Counted from the stretch's first letter, positions 39,580 through 48,726 are shown. The stretch: DNA of 64,000 nt from Microbispora hainanensis (GCF_036186745.1 NZ_CP108086.1:4898001-4962000), one strand, 5' to 3'. The notes: generated from the letters alone by a model not told the origin. Translations and numbers: made by a program.

Positions 39580-40932
39580 ATGGCTTTTGATCGTTACAGG
39601 CAGGTGCTCGCCCTGCCGGGTGTGCGGGCGTTGCTGCTGGTCGGCATGATCGCGCGAATTCCCCTCACCGGCACCGGCATGACGCTGACCCTGCATGTGG
39701 TGAACGACCAGAAGCTCGGGTTCTTCCAGGCGGGCCTGGTCGGCACCGCCTCCATGGCGGGCGCCGCTGTCGGCTCGCCGCTCGTCGGCCGGTTCGTCGA
39801 CCGGCGCGGGCTGCGGCCGGTCATGGTCGTGACGACCCTCGTGCAACTGTGCCTGTGGTGCGTCGCGCCGTCCATGCCGTACGCCGTGCTGCTGCCGGGG
39901 GCGCTGATCGGCGGGCTGTTCAGCCAGCCGGTATTCGGGACCATCCGGCAGTGCGTGGCCGCGATGGTGCCGAAGGAGAACCACCAGACCGGCTTCGCCC
40001 TCGACTCGATGGGCGTGGAGCTGTCGTTCATGGTCGGGCCCGCCCTCGCCGTCGCGAGCGTGACGGCGTTCGGCAGCGCCGCGACGATGTACGGCGTGGC
40101 CGCCGGGCTGGTGGGCTCGGGAGTGGCGCTGTATCTGCTCAACCCGCCCACGCGGTCGGCGGAGGAGGTGGCGGGGCAGGAGGTCCACGTCCCCCGGCGG
40201 CAGTGGCTGCGTCCCGGCCTGCTCGCCCTGCTCTGCCTGGTTTCCGGGCTCACCTTCGTGCTCACCACCACCGAGCTGAGCGTGGTGGCGATGCTCAAGG
40301 CGGACGGCGCGACCGCCTGGACCGGGCTGGTGCTCGCGCTGTGGTGCGCGTACTCGCTCGTCGGCGGGTTCGTGTACGGCGGGCTCTCCAGGGGGCTGTC
40401 GCCCGGGCTGCTCGCGGGCGGCCTGGCGCTGCTGACCGTGCCCGTGGGGCTGGTCGGCGGGGGCTGGGGCTGGCTGTGCCTGGCACTGGCACCGGCCGGG
40501 CTGCTGTGCGCCCCGGCGCTGTCGTCCACCGTGGACGCCGTCAACCGGCGCGTCCCGGCGGCGGCGCGGGGTGAGGCGATGGGCCTGCACGGCACCTCGC
40601 TGACGATAGGAGGAGCCCTGGCCGGGCCCCTCGCGGGCGGGCTCCTGGACGCCCATGGCCCGGTCTGGGCCTTCGCCGTGTCCGGAGCGGTCGGTGTGGC
40701 GCTGGCCCTGCTCACCACCCTGGTCAGGCGCGACGCCCCGGTCGCCGTCCTCGTCCCGGCCGGATCGCGTGACGCGGCCGGGCCGGATCACGCGAACGGT
40801 CTCGGCGTGGCGGCCGGGGCGGACATCGCGACGGGGCCGGAGCGTGTGAGCGGTCCTGGTGCAGTGCCGGGGGCGGACATCGCGGCCGGGCCGGACGCCG
40901 CGACGCCCCTGCCCACCGCCGCGCGCGAGTAG
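39580..40932 (+). CDS. MFS transporter
   Basis: 450 residues with 12 membrane helices (to about 385) and a charged, Ala/Gly/Asp-rich cytoplasmic tail. The A-loop motif appears as GRFVDRRGLRPVMVV between helices 2 and 3. It resembles small-molecule or drug exporters of the YcaD/CynX-like type; the substrate is unknown. The tail holds two near-identical GADIA(T/A)GP segments 54 bp apart. AAGGA lies 6 bp before the ATG. The end of the gene (TAG) is repeated 30 bp downstream. Confidence 0.88.
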   Translation: MAFDRYRQVLALPGVRALLLVGMIARIPLTGTGMTLTLHVVNDQKLGFFQAGLVGTASMAGAAVGSPLVGRFVDRRGLRPVMVVTTLVQLCLWCVAPSMPYAVLLPGALIGGLFSQPVFGTIRQCVAAMVPKENHQTGFALDSMGVELSFMVGPALAVASVTAFGSAATMYGVAAGLVGSGVALYLLNPPTRSAEEVAGQEVHVPRRQWLRPGLLALLCLVSGLTFVLTTTELSVVAMLKADGATAWTGLVLALWCAYSLVGGFVYGGLSRGLSPGLLAGGLALLTVPVGLVGGGWGWLCLALAPAGLLCAPALSSTVDAVNRRVPAAARGEAMGLHGTSLTIGGALAGPLAGGLLDAHGPVWAFAVSGAVGVALALLTTLVRRDAPVAVLVPAGSRDAAGPDHANGLGVAAGADIATGPERVSGPGAVPGADIAAGPDAATPLPTAARE

Positions 40933-41030
40933 GAGCGGTGGCTACTCCCGCGCGCGGGGTAGGCGTGGTGTGTGCTCCGGCGGGGGAGCGGGCGTGATGC
41001 GTGCCCCGGCGCCGGAGCAGGATCGGGCGC
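40920..41030. repeat. imperfect 30-bp repeats spanning the MFS stop codon
   Basis: The gene end GCGCGCGAGTAGG is echoed 30 bp later as CGCGCGGGGTAGG, in frame, and two further decayed copies follow at about 29-30 bp steps. Part of the window-wide pattern of stop-codon repeats. Confidence 0.7.
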
Positions 41031-41361
41031 CCTCCCGCCGGCGTGTGGACCGTGCCGGATCGGGGGATTGAAATACGCCCCGGAGTGGGAATAGAACCGG
41101 CCCTCGCGTTGATGTAAAAGGGGCGCGGTCGTCCCTCGGGGCGGCCGGCGAAGGCGTCCGCCGCCTGCTCCGGGTGGCTGCGGGCGGTCCGCTCCGGGGT
41201 GGCGTACGCCTGCTCGGCGGGGCCGTGAGAGACGCCATCGCGCCTCCGGGTGCGCCGGATGGCGCGGCCGCCGGGGACGCGCGACACGAGGGTCGGCGCC
41301 TCGGCCGAGCATCTTGAACCCAACTGACCAGCGGATATGGCGGCACCGATCCGGATTATGA
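41031..41361. other. intergenic region without a recognised gene
   Basis: About 330 bp between the MFS repeats and the operator of the DHA2-family pump. Long open frames on the minus strand have no family-like content and look like GC-driven shadows. No hairpin terminator stood out. Confidence 0.5.
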
Positions 41362-41400
41362 AACGGTCCCGTTGCGTATCGGAATGACCAGCGCTACGCT
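41362..41400 (+). promoter_or_regulatory. candidate promoter and TetR operator of the DHA2 pump operon
   Basis: The dyad AACGG-TC-CCGTT (41362-41373) overlaps a possible -35 TTGCGT (41372-41377), which is followed after 17 bp by TACGCT (41395-41400) as a -10. The downstream operon ends in a TetR gene, so autorepression through this site is plausible. Confidence 0.5.
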
Positions 41401-41442
41401 TGCGTTGCGAAACTCGGTCGTATCGAAATCATGGGGGAATCA

Positions 41443-43017
41443 GTGGAAGCTTCGGCAGAAGCTCATACAGGGCACCCACGCCGGTGGCAGGTCCTCGGTG
41501 TGATGGTGTTCAGCCTGCTGGCCGTCGTCCTCGACAACACCATCCTCAACGTGGCGATCAAGACGATCGCCGATCCCGTCCACGGGCTGGGCGCGACCCA
41601 GAGCGAGCTCGAATGGGCGATGAACTCCTACACGCTGGTGTTCGCCGGCCTGCTGTTCACCTTCGGCGTGCTGGGCGACCGCTACGGGCGTAAGCGGATG
41701 CTCATGGCGGGCATGGTCCTGTTCGGCCTGGCCTCCCTGGCCAGCGCGTACGCGCAGGACCCGATGCAGCTCATCGCGGCGAGGGCCCTGATGGGCCTCG
41801 GCGGGGCCGCGATCATGCCGGCCACGCTGGCGATCATCTCGAACGTCTTCCCGATCCACGAGCGGGGCAAGGCGATCGGCATCTGGGCCGGCGGCGTCGG
41901 CATCGCCGTGGCGATCGGCCCGATCACGGGGGGCCTGCTGCTTGAGCACTTCTGGTGGGGCTCGGTCTTCCTGGTCAACGTGCCCATCGTGATCATCGGT
42001 CTCGCGCTGATCGCCGGGATCGTGCCCGACTCCAAGGACCCGAACAAGACCGGTCTCGACCCGATCGGTGTGCTGCTGTCCATCATCGGCCTGATCGCCC
42101 TCGTCTACGGCATCGTCCGGATCAGCGACCTCGGCACCGTCGCCGACGTCTCGGTCATCCTGCCGTCGCTGCTGGGCATCGCGATCCTCGCCGCGTTCGT
42201 CTGGTACGAGAGCCGGATCGACCACCCCGCCTTCGACGTGCGCAACTTCCGCAACGCCGGCTTCTCCACCGCCATCGCCACCGTCGGCCTCGTGTTCTTC
42301 GCGGCCATGGGCGTGATGTTCTTCCTGGCCTTCTACTGGCAGATCGTCCGGAACTACTCGCCGCTGCAGTCGGGGGCGCTCGTGCTGCCGTTCGCGGCCG
42401 CTCAGCTGATCTTCGCGCCGCAGAGCGCGCGCATGGTGCAGAAGTACGGCGCCCGCGCCGTCGGCACGGTGGCCATGCTCGTCATCACGCTGGCCCTGGC
42501 GTGCTACTCCTTCGTGCAGGTGGACACCCCGATCTGGGTCCTGCTGGCCCTCGGCTTCATCCAGGGTGCCGCGATGGCCAACATCATGCCCCCGGCGACC
42601 ACGGCCATCATGAACGCGCTGCCGCGTGAGAAGGCCGGCGTGGGCTCCTCGATGAGCAACGTCGTCCGGCAGGTCGGCGGCACGCTGGGCATCGCCATCC
42701 TGGGCGCGGTCCTGTCCGCGAGCTACCGCAGCGACATGGAAGACAAGGTCACGGCCCTGCCGGAGCAGCTCCGCCACGTCGTCACCGAGTCCATCTCCGG
42801 CGCGGCCGGTGTCGCGGAGAACCTGGGCCCGCAGGGCGCGAAGCTGCTCGACGCCGCGAACGCCGCGTTCGTCACGGGCGTTCACTGGGCGGCCCTCGGC
42901 TCGGCTCTCGTCGCCCTCATCGGCACTCTTGTGGTGGCCCGCTGGATGCCGGGCAAGGCTTCGGTCAACGCCGCGGTCGACAAGGCTGAGATCGAAAAGG
43001 AAGCGGCGGTAGTGTGA
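41443..43017 (+). CDS. MFS multidrug efflux transporter, DHA2 (EmrB/QacA) family
   Basis: 524 residues, 14 membrane helices. Family motifs: VLDNTILNVAIKTIADP in helix 1 (motif D1 with the helix-1 aspartate), GDRYGRKRMLMAGM (motif A) and GIWAGGVGIAVAIGPITGGLL (motif C, proton antiporters). Proton-driven export of drugs or antibiotics. GTG at 41443 chosen since GGGGGA lies 4 bp before it; ATG at 41431 is an alternative. The TetR gene begins 7 bp after the stop, so pump and repressor form one operon. Confidence 0.93.
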   Translation: MEASAEAHTGHPRRWQVLGVMVFSLLAVVLDNTILNVAIKTIADPVHGLGATQSELEWAMNSYTLVFAGLLFTFGVLGDRYGRKRMLMAGMVLFGLASLASAYAQDPMQLIAARALMGLGGAAIMPATLAIISNVFPIHERGKAIGIWAGGVGIAVAIGPITGGLLLEHFWWGSVFLVNVPIVIIGLALIAGIVPDSKDPNKTGLDPIGVLLSIIGLIALVYGIVRISDLGTVADVSVILPSLLGIAILAAFVWYESRIDHPAFDVRNFRNAGFSTAIATVGLVFFAAMGVMFFLAFYWQIVRNYSPLQSGALVLPFAAAQLIFAPQSARMVQKYGARAVGTVAMLVITLALACYSFVQVDTPIWVLLALGFIQGAAMANIMPPATTAIMNALPREKAGVGSSMSNVVRQVGGTLGIAILGAVLSASYRSDMEDKVTALPEQLRHVVTESISGAAGVAENLGPQGAKLLDAANAAFVTGVHWAALGSALVALIGTLVVARWMPGKASVNAAVDKAEIEKEAAVV

Positions 43018-43024
43018 ACTGGTC

Positions 43025-43648
43025 ATGAAGACGCAGCAGACGGCTGAGGGGGTGGCCCGCCCGGCGGGCCGCCCGCGCAGCGAGAAGGCGGAACGGTCGA
43101 TCATCGAGGCCACCCTCGAACTGCTCGGCGAGGGCATCGGTGTGTCGGAGCTGTCCATCGAGTCGATCGCCGGCCGCGCCGGTGTCGGGAAGACCACGAT
43201 CTACCGCAGGTGGTCCAACAAGGAAGACCTGGTGGTGGACGCGCTGGCGACGCTCAAGCGGCCGATCCCGCTGCCGCAGGGCGGAACCGTGCGAGACGAC
43301 CTGGTGACCTACCTCCGGGTGATCCAGGAGGAGTCCCTGCACCATCGCACGCGCTGCATCATGAACATCGCCATGAGCGACTCAGAGCGGCATCCCCGGC
43401 TGGCGGAGCGGTTCCGCGAGCTTGCCGTGGAGCCGCGCAGGGCGGTCGTGACGGCGGTTCTGCGGCGTGGGATGGAGACCGGGGAGCTGCGTGCGGACCT
43501 CGACATCGACATGGCGCTGGCACTGCTCAGCGGGGCCATGATCTGGTCCACGAAGTGGTCTCACTCGGACCAGCCCGATGCCAGCCTCCCCGAGCGGATC
43601 GTCGACGAGGCGCTCAAGGGCTTCCGCCCTCGCAACTCCGAGCAGTGA
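43025..43648 (+). CDS. TetR-family transcriptional regulator
   Basis: 207 residues. N-terminal helix-turn-helix GVSELSIESIAGRAGVGKTTIYRRWSNKEDLV; the C-terminal ligand domain contains RTRCIMNIAMSDSERHP as in TetR_C_11-type regulators of efflux pumps. It follows the DHA2 pump by 7 bp and presumably represses the operon through the dyad at 41362. Its stop codon lies in the first unit of a 26-27 bp tandem array that runs past 43750. Confidence 0.92.
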   Translation: MKTQQTAEGVARPAGRPRSEKAERSIIEATLELLGEGIGVSELSIESIAGRAGVGKTTIYRRWSNKEDLVVDALATLKRPIPLPQGGTVRDDLVTYLRVIQEESLHHRTRCIMNIAMSDSERHPRLAERFRELAVEPRRAVVTAVLRRGMETGELRADLDIDMALALLSGAMIWSTKWSHSDQPDASLPERIVDEALKGFRPRNSEQ

Positions 43649-43760
43649 CCCGTCTTTCCACCCCCGAGCTGTAACCTCGTCCCTCGACCCCCGAGCTGTG
43701 ACCCGGCTCCCGAGCCCCGGGCCGTGATGCGGCCCCTCGCCTCCGAGCCATGACCCCGGT
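43634..43760. repeat. 26-27 bp tandem array spanning the TetR stop codon, five units
   Basis: Units start with CCGAGC and carry a stop triplet at the same place: TGA 43646, TAA 43672, TGA 43699, TGA 43725 and TGA 43751. The first unit is the end of the TetR gene. Copies differ at many positions, so the array is old or under recurrent slippage. Confidence 0.9.
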
Positions 43761-44100
43761 CCGTACGGCAGACGGCCGTACGGACCGCCCCGGTCACCGT
43801 CGTGCACCGCCGTCCTCGTGATACGCCACGCACGAAACGGCGCATCGAACGGCGCATCGAACGGCGCACAGAGCCGCGTATCGAGCGGCGCGACGGAACC
43901 GAGCGCGGAACGGTGCCTCGACCGGTGTGCGGAGCCGAGCGCTGAGCGGCGCACGGAGCGGCGTGACCGACGCGAGCGCTAAGCGGCGCGACGAAGCGAG
44001 CGCGGAGCGGCGCATCGAACGGGTGCGTCGCGCTGGGCATCCTCATGGGATGCCGGGTACCACTGGCGGGAAATGGACGCGAGGGCGGGCGGCTGTCTGC
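43761..44100. repeat. degenerate 12-14 bp repeats in a gene-poor stretch
   Basis: Between about 43830 and 44030 the sequence is a run of related short units such as GGCGCATCGAACG and GAGCGGCGCGACGAA. They cover the place where the 3' part of a truncated response regulator gene should be. No intact gene is seen in this interval. Confidence 0.65.
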
Positions 44101-44278
44101 CGACGACGCCGTCGGGGCGCAGTTCCCGGCACATCCGGACGGCCTGCGCCCCGTCGGGCGCGGTCGCGACCACGGCGAAGTCCGGCTGGCTGCCCAGCAG
44201 TTCGGCGAAGCCGGTGCGGACGACCAGATGGTCGTCGGCCACCACGACACGGATCGGCGTCCCGCCGGTCACGGACAT
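43979..44278 (-). pseudogene. response regulator fragment cut at the phosphoacceptor
   Basis: Begins MSVTGGTPIRVVVADDHLVV with the acidic pair intact and follows the NarL-type receiver to RELRPDGVV, where the family has RPDVVLMDVRMP. From there (about 44102) the sequence is repetitive and unrelated; the phosphorylation Asp, the rest of the receiver and the helix-turn-helix are gone. Its ATG overlaps the end of the histidine kinase gene by 10 bp, so it was once that kinase's partner. Confidence 0.75.
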
Positions 44279-46019
44279 CCTCCCGCAGAGCCGGCGGGTG
44301 CGGCAGGGCCCCACCAGCGGTCAGGACCGTCGGCAGCACCGGAGGCCTGGAAATCATCGGCATCCGGAAGCCGAGGGAGACACGCCTCCACGACGAAACC
44401 GCCGCCGGCCGCGGAGCCGATGCACAGTTCGCCACCAACGGCGGCGGCCCGTTCCCGCATCCCGGTCAATCCGTGGCCGGCCGATCCGCGAGCAGCCGAT
44501 TCGTGTTCGGTCAATCCGTGCCGGGCCGCCTCATATCGGGCGGATTCGTGATCGGCCAATCCATGACCGGCGAAGGTGTGACCAGCTGATTCATGACCGG
44601 CCGATTCTTGCCCGGCGAGTACGCGACCAGCCGGTCCGCGAGTAGCCGATTCGTGTTCGGCGAATCCGTGACCGGCCATGCCATCGGGCACGCGCGCGTC
44701 TCCGGACGGGACGGCTGCACCGGGCATCACGGCGCCGCCCGGCACGCCCAGGCCGTCGGACCCGCCGGTGCCGGTCGCCGTGCCCGAGGAGAACGGAATG
44801 CCTGGGCCGTTGTCCCGTACGCGCAGCCGCAGAGCGTCGCGGGTGTAGTGCAGTTCCACGTCCACGGCGGCGCCCGGCGCATGCCGCCGGGCGTTGGTGA
44901 GCGCCTCCTGGATGATGCGGTAAGCGGCGAGTTCGACGCCGGGATCGAGCACGGCGGGGGAGCCGCTGAGAACGAGGCGCACGGCGGTTCCCGAGGCGTC
45001 GCGCGCCTCGTCGAGCAGCGCGTTCAGCTCGGTCAGCCGCAGGCCGGGCTGCGGGCGCAGATCCGCCGCCCGTTCCCGGTCGTCCTCACGCAGCACGCCC
45101 AGCAGGCGCCGCATCTCGGTCAGCGCCGAGCGGGCGGTGTCGCCGATCGCCCGCAGCCGCTCCGCCCCGGCGGACGGCATGCCCGGCACGGCTACCCGGG
45201 CCGTCTCCGCCTGTACGGCGACCATGGAGATGTGGTGGGCGACCACGTCGTGCAGCTCCCGGGCGATGCGCGCCCGCTCGCCCCGTGCGGTGTGCTCCAG
45301 GAGGGTGCCGGCGATGACCTGCCGGGCGGCCCGGTTGTCCGCGGCCTCATCGGTGGCCCGCCGGGCGACTCCGGCCAAGGTCGCAGCCGGGGCGATGCAC
45401 GCAAGGAGCAGGACGAGGACGCGCGTTTCGCCCTCCACGGGAACGAGCATCGCCACGCCTCGGGGCAGGGTCCAGGCGGGCAGGCCGAGCAACGCCGCCA
45501 CGACGTACGGCGCGGCGAGCAAGAGGCCAAGCCGCCGCGCTCCGGTGACACCGAGCCGGTGGAGGCAGACCACCACGACGGCCGCGCGGCGACAGTGAGC
45601 GTCCGGAAGGCCGTGAACGACAGCACGCCCGCCGCGCCGACGACCAGGGCGGCGGCCGTCGGCCGGGTCCGCAGGAACACGACCGGCACCGTGGTGGCCA
45701 GGGCGAGCAGGCCGAACGCGACCAGACGCAGCGCGGCCCCGCCGGGATCGGCCCCCGGGCCGGTGAGCGCCACGACCACCGTGCTCGGGCCCGCCGGGGT
45801 GCCCGGAGTGCTCGCGCCCATGCCCACCGGTGCGGTCGAGCCGTGCCCGAACAGGGGTGGTGTAGTCGCGGCGGGTCCGAACGAGAGCGGCGTCGCGCCG
45901 CGGGCGTGCGCGACCGCCTCGGCCAGCGCGAGCAGGGCAGCGAACACACCCAGCGCGGCGGGCGCGTACGTAGTGCCGACGACATAGGCGCGGAAGAAGG
46001 AGACGCGGAAGGGAGACAC
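44269..46019 (-). pseudogene. histidine kinase gene with frameshift and repeat expansion in the ATPase domain
   Basis: GTG start at 46019 with AAGGCGGGG upstream. The membrane region runs to FRTLTVAA near 45590; then a shift of frame is needed to continue into VVVVCLHRLGVTG and the rest. HisKA_3 is intact (RIARELHDVVAHHISMVAVQ), as are the N-box (EALTNARRHA) and DNGPGIPF. Between DNGPG and the final GHGLTGMRERAAAVGG loop, about 100 extra residues of repeated GHGLxEHESA units are inserted. The kinase is probably inactive unless the frameshift is an error. Divergent from an ABC exporter operon 79 bp away, which it may once have controlled. Confidence 0.75.
44461..44690 (-). repeat. about 15-bp coding repeats inside the kinase ATP lid
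   Basis: Repeated units around GATTCGTG and GACCGGC (plus strand) encode AGHESAGH/GHGLxEHESA repeats. The last unit is the genuine GHGLTGM G-box, so the array appears to have grown from that motif. Confidence 0.85.
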
Positions 46020-46097
46020 CCCGCCTTGCGCTCGGAGGGCGGAGATCGCTCCCCGCCGTGACGCCGCGCGTTCCCGCCACCGCCTAGCCTGCCGGGC

Positions 46098-47048
46098 ATG
46101 CGAGCGGCCATCGAAGTAATCGGACTGCGTAAGCGCTACGGCCGCACCGTGGCGCTGGACGGGATGTCCTTCACGGTGCTGCCGGGCCGGGTCACCGGTT
46201 TCGTCGGGCCCAACGGCGCGGGCAAGTCCACCACGATGCGGGTGATCCTCGGGCTCGACACGGTCGACGAGGGATCCGCGCTGGTCGGCGGCCGGCCCTA
46301 TCGGAGCCTGCGGGCCCCCCTGTGCCAGGTCGGCGCCCTGCTGGACGCCGCCGCCCTGCAGCCTTCCCGTACGGCACGCAACCACCTGCTGTGGCTGGCC
46401 CACTCCCAGGGGCTGGGCGCGCGGCGGGTCGACGAGGTGGTCGAGCAGGTCGGGCTGGGGGCGGTGGCGCGGCGCAGGGCGGGCGGGTTCTCGCTCGGCA
46501 TGCGGCAGCGTCTCGGCATCGCCGCCGCGCTGCTCGGGGATCCGCCCGTCCTCATGCTGGACGAGCCGGTCAACGGCCTCGACCCGGAGGGCATCGTGTG
46601 GATCCGCACCCTGCTGCGGTCCCTGGCCGCCGAGGGACGCGCGGTGCTGGCGTCCAGCCATCTGATGAGCGAGATGCAGGACTTGGCCGACCACCTCGTG
46701 GTCGCGGGCCGGGGGCGGGTGGTGGCGGACATGAGCGTCGCCGACATGGTCGCCGCCGCCTCCGACGGGCGGGTCACGCTGCGGACGACCGCGCGTCCGG
46801 AGGCGATGGAAGTGCTGGCCCGCGCTGGCGCCAGGGTGGCCGTCCAGGACCGCGACACGCTCACCGTCTCCGGGCTGGAGGCGGAGCGGATCGTCGCCCT
46901 GCTCGGCGCGAACGGCGTGCCGTTCTCCGAGGTCGCCGCGCATCGCGCGTCGCTGGAGGAGGCGTACATGGAGCTGACCCGGGACGCGGTCGAGTTCCGC
47001 GCCACGACCCCCCGAGCCACGACCCCCCGGGACGGGACGGCGACATGA
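46098..47048 (+). CDS. ABC transporter ATP-binding protein, ABC-2 exporter type
   Basis: 316 residues. Walker A VGPNGAGKST near residue 35, signature FSLGMRQRLGIAAALLGDP near 132, Walker B VLMLDEPVNGLDPEG near 150 and H-loop VLASSHLMSEM near 178; the DrrA-like C-terminal domain follows. The signature has FSLGM in place of LSGGQ, as common in this class. Intact and translationally coupled (ATGA) to a permease gene. Probably drives export of a peptide, lipid or antibiotic, but its first permease gene appears broken. Confidence 0.92.
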   Translation: MRAAIEVIGLRKRYGRTVALDGMSFTVLPGRVTGFVGPNGAGKSTTMRVILGLDTVDEGSALVGGRPYRSLRAPLCQVGALLDAAALQPSRTARNHLLWLAHSQGLGARRVDEVVEQVGLGAVARRRAGGFSLGMRQRLGIAAALLGDPPVLMLDEPVNGLDPEGIVWIRTLLRSLAAEGRAVLASSHLMSEMQDLADHLVVAGRGRVVADMSVADMVAAASDGRVTLRTTARPEAMEVLARAGARVAVQDRDTLTVSGLEAERIVALLGANGVPFSEVAAHRASLEEAYMELTRDAVEFRATTPRATTPRDGTAT

Positions 47049-48636
47049 TGACGGACCCCACGACAGTCATGGAGACGAACGGGCGCGACGGCTTCCGGCA
47101 CCTGGTGCGCGCCGAGTGGACCAAGTTCAGGACCGTACGCGGTTGGGTGGCCGGCATGGCCGTCGGCGTGGCGCTCGTTGTGGCCCTGGGGCTGATGTCC
47201 GCGGCGGGCACCACGCCTCCTGCGGCATGGGCGATGTCGAGACCGCCTGCACGCTCACGACCGGGCCGGGTGGCGAGGCGGTGAGCGACCGATTCTTCTT
47301 CGTGCACCGCCGGCTGGACGGGGACGGCTCGATCATCGTGCGGGTCGACTCCATGACCGGGCGGATCCGGCTCCCCGACGCCACCCCCGGGGTGCGCAAC
47401 GTCGTGGCCGGAGTCGTGCCGTGGGCGAAGGCCGGGATCATGGTCAAGGACGGCGTCCGGGAGGGCGCGTCGTACGCCGCGGTCATGGTCACCGCCCGGC
47501 ACGGCGTGCGGATGCAGCACGACTTCACCGAGGACGTCGCGGGCGGGCCCGGCGGCGTCTCGCCGGGGTCGCCGCGCTGGCTGCGGCTGACCCGGTCCGG
47601 CGGCACCCTGACCGGCTACGAGTCCGTGGACGGCAGGCGGTGGACGGTGGTCGGCACGGCCCGCCCGGCCCGGCTGCCGGCCACGGTGGAGGCCGGGATG
47701 TTCGTCGCCTCCACGGGAGACCTGACGGTGAGCAGAGGGAATCTGGGCGGCGCCTCCGTCCAGGTCCGGTTCACCGAGGCGACCGCCGTCTTCGACCAGG
47801 TCCGGGTGGAGGGCCGGGCGGGCGGCACGTGGAGCCACGAGGACGTCGGCGTGACGTACGAGCCCGACGGCAGCACGCCCCATCACCCGGGCCGCTTCAC
47901 CGAGTCGGGCGGCACGTTCGCGATCACCGGGGTCGGCGACGTCGCACCGAGCACGGACGGCATGCGGATCGAGAGCACGCTCTCCGGCCTGGTCGCCGGG
48001 CTGGTCGCGGTGATCGTGGTGGCGGTGCTGTTCGTCACCGCGGAACACCGGCGGGGCCTGTTCCGCACCACCCTGCTGGCCGCGCCACGGCGGGGCCGGG
48101 CGTTCGCCGCCAAGACCGTGGTCATCGGCGCGGTGGCCTTCGCCGCCGGCCTGACCACCGCCGCCCTCACCGTTCCCCTCGGCGCGCGCATCCTCCAGGC
48201 GAACGGCAACGCCGTCCTCCCGGCGAGCACGTTAACCGAGCTGCGGGTCGTGGCCGGTGTCGGGGCGCTGACGGCCGCCGTCGCGATCCTCGCCCTCGCC
48301 TGCGGCGCCCTGGCGCGGCGCGGTGCGGCGGCGGTCGCCGCGGTGGTCGGGCTCGTCGTGGTGCCCCACATTCTCGCGACCGCCTCCGTCCTGCCCCTGG
48401 GCGTGGCGCGGTGGCTGCTGCGGCTCACTCCGGCGGCCGGGTTCGCGGTGCAGCAGAGCGTGCCGGAGTACGCGCAGGTGCTCGGCTACTACAGCCCCCA
48501 GGGCGGCTACTATCCGCTGCCGCCCCTCGCCGGGCTCGCCGTGCTCTGCGGCTACGCCGCGCTCGCCGTGCTCTGCGGCTACGCCGCGCTCGCCGTCGTC
48601 CTGGCCGCCGTACGCATGAGCCGGGCCGACGCATGA
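47045..48636 (+). pseudogene. ABC-2 permease with inserted concanavalin-like ectodomain, frameshifted
   Basis: The start (MMTDPTTVMETNG...LVRAEWTKFRTVRGW, first membrane helix) is in one frame to about 47217; the rest continues in another frame from SCGMGDVETAC. The continuation has a large external domain of about 230 residues between helices 1 and 2 with a DUF1349/LamG-like pattern (AGIMVKDGVREGASYAAVMV, PRWLRLTRSGGTLTGYESVDG), then five membrane helices. One base change would restore the whole. Either a disabling mutation or a sequencing error. The last helix holds a perfect 27-bp duplication. Confidence 0.75.
48541..48594 (+). repeat. perfect 27-bp tandem duplication in the last permease helix
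   Basis: Two identical 27-bp units beginning GTGCTCTGCGGCTACGCC, coding VLCGYAALA twice. Identity at every base indicates a recent event. Confidence 0.95.
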
Positions 48637-48726
48637 GCAGGGGCCGGCACGTGAGCAGGGCCGAGACGTGAGCAAAAGGCGACACGTGAGCAAAAGCGAC
48701 ACGTGAGCAAGGAGGACGCGTGAGAC
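48615..48726 (+). repeat. 17-18 bp tandem array joining the two permease genes
   Basis: Seven units with core ACGTGAGCA run from the last codons of the first permease gene (its TGA at 48634 belongs to unit 2) to the GTG start of the second (GCGTGAGAC). TGA triplets fall at 48634, 48652, 48669, 48687, 48704 and 48721. Confidence 0.9.

Noticed and set aside
40724..41323. Minus-strand open frame after the MFS gene
   Set aside because: Arg/Pro-rich low-complexity reading overlapping the MFS tail repeats; no start signal.
43640..44030. Possible CRISPR-like or integron-like array
   Set aside because: Units vary strongly, no constant spacers, no palindromic repeat, no integrase or cas gene nearby.
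48615..48726. Repeat array that could suggest a small CRISPR
   Set aside because: Units are 17-18 bp, directly abutting, without unique spacers, and no cas genes are present.
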